DNA from: DASQWC01 sp035640475
GTDB lineage: Bacteria > Actinomycetota > JAICYB01
Length of the DNA stretch: 8,941 bases
Direction: 5' to 3'
NCBI GenBank assembly: GCA_035640475.1
Contig: DASQWC010000147.1
Span: forward strand, 1 to 8,941
This document shows positions 6,061-8,941 of this stretch, piece by piece (the first letter of the stretch is position 1; every line of letters starts with the position of its first letter). The position numbers and the translations under genes were made by a program. The notes beneath the pieces were generated by a model. The model was not told where the DNA came from and made no database searches. It saw only the letters and a list, made by a program, of their open reading frames with translations.

Positions 6061-8941
6061 CTACCTGAATTCGACGTGGAGCAGTGGTGCCAGGCCCGGG
6101 GTGCCGTTGTAGGCGACAGCGGTGCGGTGGCCGCTGCCGGTGATGACGAAGGCAATGGCGTTGCCGCTCGCCCAGCCGGGACGGTTCACCACCTCCTGCA
6201 CGAGCGCCGACAGATCGGGCGTGCGCTGGGCGCCGTCGGCCGCGCCGACCACCGTCCACGCGGGCGGCGACCACCCAGCCGAGGCGGCCGTGCGCGGACG
6301 GGAGGAGACGTTGAAGGCGGCGCTGGTGTAGGTGGCGGCGCTGTCGCTCGCCTCCGCCTTGATCGTCAGCGTCGTCGCCTCCGACTGGATCTCATCCACG
6401 ACGAACTGGATGTACGCATTGGTGATCGTGGCGCCGGCCGGCACGCCGAGACCGGCGAAGCGGATGCCCACCGTCTGCACGATGGTGCCGTCGGTGACCA
6501 GCTCGAGGTCCGAGCTCGTCAGGTACATGCCCCCACTCGCCGCTTCCTCGGCGTCATCGGAACCGACCCCCACGCGCACCTCCCGGACCGTCGCCGTGCC
6601 CTCCGCGTTCACGATGATGGTGACCTCGTCGCTCGACTGGAGCGCGCCGTCATCGGCCGTCAGCCTGAGGACGTACGTTCCCGCGGCGGAAAAGGTCGCG
6701 CTCGTATCGACTGCGGAAGCGTCGGCGAAGGAGACGACTCCCGGGCCGCTCACTTTGCTCCACGTCGTCGTCGGGACCGGATTCGGTTGCCCGTCGTCAG
6801 ACACCGTTCCGTCGAGACTCGCGGCGGCCGGGAGCGTGACCGTCTGGTCCGGCCCCGCGCTTACGCTCGGCGGCTGGTTCCCCGTTGACGAGGCCACCTC
6901 GACGTGCAGGCGGGCAGCGCGCGTGGCCGTACCGTCGTAGGCGACCGCCGTGCGATGACCGCTGCCGGTGATCGTGAACGCGATCGCGTGGTCGCTTGCC
7001 CAGCCGGGACGGCTCACCACCTCCTGCACGAGCGCCGACAGGTCCGGGGTACGTTGGCCGCTGTCGGCCGCGCCGACCGCCGTCCACGCGGCCGGCGACC
7101 ACATAGCCGAGGCGGTCGTGCGCGGACGGGAGGAGACGTTGAAGGCGGCGGTGGTGTAGGTGGCGGCGTTGTCGCTCGCCTCCGCTCTGATCGTGAGCGT
7201 CGTCGCCTCCGACTGGATCTCGTCCACTACGAACTGGATGTACGCGCTGGTGACCGTGGCGCCGGCGGGCACGCCGAGACCTGCGAAGCGGAGACCGACC
7301 GTCTGCACGACGGTGCCGTCGGTGACGAGCTCGAGATCGGAACTGGTGAGGCTCACGCTGCCGCTCGCGGCCTCCTCGGCGTCGTCGGAGGCGCTCGCGA
7401 CGCGCACATCCCCAGAAGGGGCGCCGGCTTCGCCGATGGCGACCTCGTAGATCGCTCCGTCGTTCTCGGTCGGATGGCCGTCGTTGTCGACCTTGCGGTC
7501 GGCGATGTAGATGCTCTTCTTCGACGCATCCGTGCTCCTCGGCGCAAGCGCCATGCCCGCCGGCTTGTCGAGCGGCACCTCCGACGTATCGATCTCGGCT
7601 ACGAGAGCTCCCGAAGTCGTCAGCTCCACCATGCGCGTGCCGTCGCTTCCCATCGTGTACAGCGTTCCGGTATCCGGGTTGAACTCGACGGTCTCGGGAT
7701 CGACGATGCCGCGAACCTTCGTATCGAAATGCAGCACCTGATCGTTGCCGTTCCCGAAGATCCCGTCGGACGAGCGCACTTCGTAGATCTCGGCGTTCAC
7801 ACCGTCGGCGATGAAGAGTCGAGCCCCGGCCTTGTCGTACGTGATCCCCTCCGGGTCGCCGCTTCCAAACGACGACGTACTGAAGGACGTGACCGAATCG
7901 TTGGAGTCGAAGCGGCCGTTCGCGCCGAGGGCGACCGTGAAGACGCGGCGCTGGTCGTCGTCGGAGATGAACATCCGCGCCGCAGAATCGAACGCGGCGC
8001 CGACAGGCTCATGCGTGAACGCGAGCGTGTTCGTCGTTCGCAGGAGGCTGCCCGAGAGTGCCATCTCGTAGTAGTTCGCTCCCTTGTACAGCGACATCTC
8101 ATCGACTTCGCCGTCGACGACGAGCATCTGGTTGTTGACCGAGTCGTAGGCGAGGCCCGACGGATCGGGGCTCGACGGCGACCAGCGCCACGTCTCGATC
8201 GTGTTCACGAGTGACGACGGGAGCGCACTCGCAGCCGTCGCGACCGCAGGGGCTGCTTCTGCGAGCTCGACGACGCGCGCGGAGCTCGGCTCGCCCGGCG
8301 CACCGGCGTCGGCGACGTAGAGACTCGTCGCGGCGGCATCGTCGGTGCGGTCGCCGCTCGACGCGCGGGCGAGTGCCTGCGGGTCGTGCAGCCGGATACC
8401 GGCAAGGTCGAGGCTCTGCACGAGCGCGCCGCTCCCGTCGTAGTCGTGGATCGCCTGTGCACTTACGTCCAGCACCGACAAGTGGCGATTCGAGGGGTCG
8501 AAGGCCAGACCGCGGAGGTCGGCGTGGTCGACCCCGCGCAGTGAGATCCACGCGACCTGTGCGTCGGCGGAACGACGCTGTCCATTCCAAAGGGCGGGCG
8601 GAACCGAGGCAACGCGGCCGGACTCGCCGTCGAGGACGAACAGCGTCCGCGAGGACGGATCGACCGCGATCCCGGCTGCTCGAATCGATCCGAGCTCCGG
8701 GATGCGCGACCGGGCGAGGAGTGTCGGCATGAGCCGGGAGGCGGAGGCCGGGATTGCCATAACCTCGTTCGCGGAGTCGTCGAAGAGCACCAACTGCCTC
8801 CCGCTTTCGTCGAATGCAGCAGGGAGACCGGCGACGGGGACCGCGACTCGCGCCGTCGAAACGACGTCGCCGAACGAATCGAGGACGCCTATCGTTGCTC
8901 GCTCTGTCGCCGGCGCGTTACGCGCCGGCAAGACGTAAAAG
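6061..8941 (-). CDS. Large beta-propeller / PKD / tandem beta-domain protein, probably secreted; N-terminus missing
   Basis: The frame stays open to the right edge (codons for FYV precede a TTG at 8931), so the start and any signal peptide lie outside; about 959 residues are visible. Numbered from the TTG codon, residues ~1-505 hold repeated strands of the kind GIAVDPSSRTLFVLDG (87-102), GLAFDPSNRHLSVLD (141-155), GLAYDSVNNQMLVVDG (259-274), MFISDDDQRRVFTV (320-333), GITYDKAGARLFIADG (362-377) and GTLYTMGSDGTRMVEL (422-437). These are blades of a beta-propeller related to NHL or SdiA-regulated-type folds. Residues 508-680 and 784-956 are two copies of a beta-rich domain starting (E/D)VRV and SDDAEEAASG and ending LHVE; roughly 80% of residues match by eye. 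Between them (~686-775) is a PKD-like domain (PPSVSAGPDQ ... GTYVLRLTADDGA). No enzyme motif, LPxTG signal or C-terminal membrane segment is visible; the protein ends with the second copy. An extracellular binding or adhesion role is an inference from architecture. Confidence 0.87.
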   Translation of the reverse strand, partial: FYVLPARNAPATERATIGVLDSFGDVVSTARVAVPVAGLPAAFDESGRQLVLFDDSANEVMAIPASASRLMPTLLARSRIPELGSIRAAGIAVDPSSRTLFVLDGESGRVASVPPALWNGQRRSADAQVAWISLRGVDHADLRGLAFDPSNRHLSVLDVSAQAIHDYDGSGALVQSLDLAGIRLHDPQALARASSGDRTDDAAATSLYVADAGAPGEPSSARVVELAEAAPAVATAASALPSSLVNTIETWRWSPSSPDPSGLAYDSVNNQMLVVDGEVDEMSLYKGANYYEMALSGSLLRTTNTLAFTHEPVGAAFDSAARMFISDDDQRRVFTVALGANGRFDSNDSVTSFSTSSFGSGDPEGITYDKAGARLFIADGVNAEIYEVRSSDGIFGNGNDQVLHFDTKVRGIVDPETVEFNPDTGTLYTMGSDGTRMVELTTSGALVAEIDTSEVPLDKPAGMALAPRSTDASKKSIYIADRKVDNDGHPTENDGAIYEVAIGEAGAPSGDVRVASASDDAEEAASGSVSLTSSDLELVTDGTVVQTVGLRFAGLGVPAGATVTSAYIQFVVDEIQSEATTLTIRAEASDNAATYTTAAFNVSSRPRTTASAMWSPAAWTAVGAADSGQRTPDLSALVQEVVSRPGWASDHAIAFTITGSGHRTAVAYDGTATRAARLHVEVASSTGNQPPSVSAGPDQTVTLPAAASLDGTVSDDGQPNPVPTTTWSKVSGPGVVSFADASAVDTSATFSAAGTYVLRLTADDGALQSSDEVTIIVNAEGTATVREVRVGVGSDDAEEAASGGMYLTSSDLELVTDGTIVQTVGIRFAGLGVPAGATITNAYIQFVVDEIQSEATTLTIKAEASDSAATYTSAAFNVSSRPRTAASAGWSPPAWTVVGAADGAQRTPDLSALVQEVVNRPGWASGNAIAFVITGSGHRTAVAYNGTPGLAPLLHVEFR
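6064..6582 (-). repeat. Second (C-terminal) copy of the internally duplicated domain
   Basis: This 519-bp unit matches 6892-7410 at a constant offset of 828 bp (276 codons), with no frame change. Over a 200-base stretch compared by eye (6361-6561 against 7189-7389) about 86% of bases agree. It encodes residues 784-956, the very end of the protein. Confidence 0.9.
6892..7410 (-). repeat. First copy of the internally duplicated domain
   Basis: Encodes residues 508-680 and precedes the PKD-like domain. Most protein differences from the other copy are conservative (V/I, R/K, S/T), except at the start, in the SVSL/GMYL segment and in the last ten residues. This suggests a fairly recent duplication under continued selection. 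Confidence 0.9.
8909..8929. repeat. Inverted repeat in the coding sequence near the right edge
   Basis: GCCGGCGCG, a TTA spacer and CGCGCCGGC form a perfect 9-bp GC stem. It lies within the open frame of the large surface protein and codes for PARNAPA on the minus strand. No T-run follows on either strand, so it is not a standard intrinsic terminator. Confidence 0.75.

Noticed and set aside
6064..7410. The 828-bp-spaced repeats as an insertion sequence or CRISPR-like array
   Set aside because: Both units are in frame within one protein, have no terminal inverted repeats or transposase, and encode a coherent domain.
6904..8214. Long plus-strand open frame opposite the large surface-protein gene
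   Set aside because: Composition is dominated by arginine and its repeats mirror the duplicated domain on the other strand; it is a shadow frame.
8929..8931. TTG at 8931 as the true start of the large surface protein
   Set aside because: The frame continues without a stop to the window edge, no signal peptide follows the TTG, and no ribosome-binding site can be seen in the ten bases available.

Overview
The window is GC-rich and gene-dense. It uses GTG as well as ATG starts, packs its genes tightly with 4-base overlaps, and carries a tRNA gene with no encoded CCA end. Together with an actinobacterial-type SpoIID/LytB protein, this points to a high-GC Actinomycetota, plausibly an uncultured Thermoleophilia-like lineage. 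The phylum is a fair inference from sequence style; the class is only a guess.

Layout. (1) Positions 2-2982, plus strand: a two-gene export operon. A SpoIID/LytB-type peptidoglycan hydrolase, cut by the left edge, overlaps the GTG start of a secreted subtilisin-like (S8) protease with a C-terminal PPC-type domain. (2) Positions 2979-5884, minus strand: a compact three-gene nucleotide-sugar cassette, read from right to left. It encodes a UDP-GlcNAc 6-dehydrogenase-type enzyme (WbpA-like), a Gfo/Idh/MocA oxidoreductase (WbpB/WlbA-like role) and a left-handed beta-helix acyltransferase (WbpD-like role). Its last stop codon overlaps the stop codon of the protease. (3) Positions 5885-5935: a 51-bp divergent gap that must hold the promoters of the sugar cassette and of a tRNA-Lys(CTT) gene (5936-6008). 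(4) Positions 6009-6060: a short gap with a hairpin. (5) Positions 6061-8941, minus strand: most of a very large, probably secreted protein cut by the right edge. It has a beta-propeller region, then two nearly identical copies of a beta-rich domain on either side of a PKD-like domain.

How the genes work together. The sugar cassette would oxidise UDP-GlcNAc at C6, oxidise C3, and N-acetylate a 3-amino group, giving a diacetamido-uronic acid type sugar for a surface glycan. The PLP aminotransferase (WbpE-type) that should act between the second and third steps is not in the window. The flanking genes encode cell-wall or secreted proteins, so the whole segment reads as a cell-envelope region. 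The most unusual non-coding signal is a perfect 28-bp palindrome inside the protease gene (2184-2211). I see no mobile element, CRISPR array or clearly new defence or biosynthetic system.
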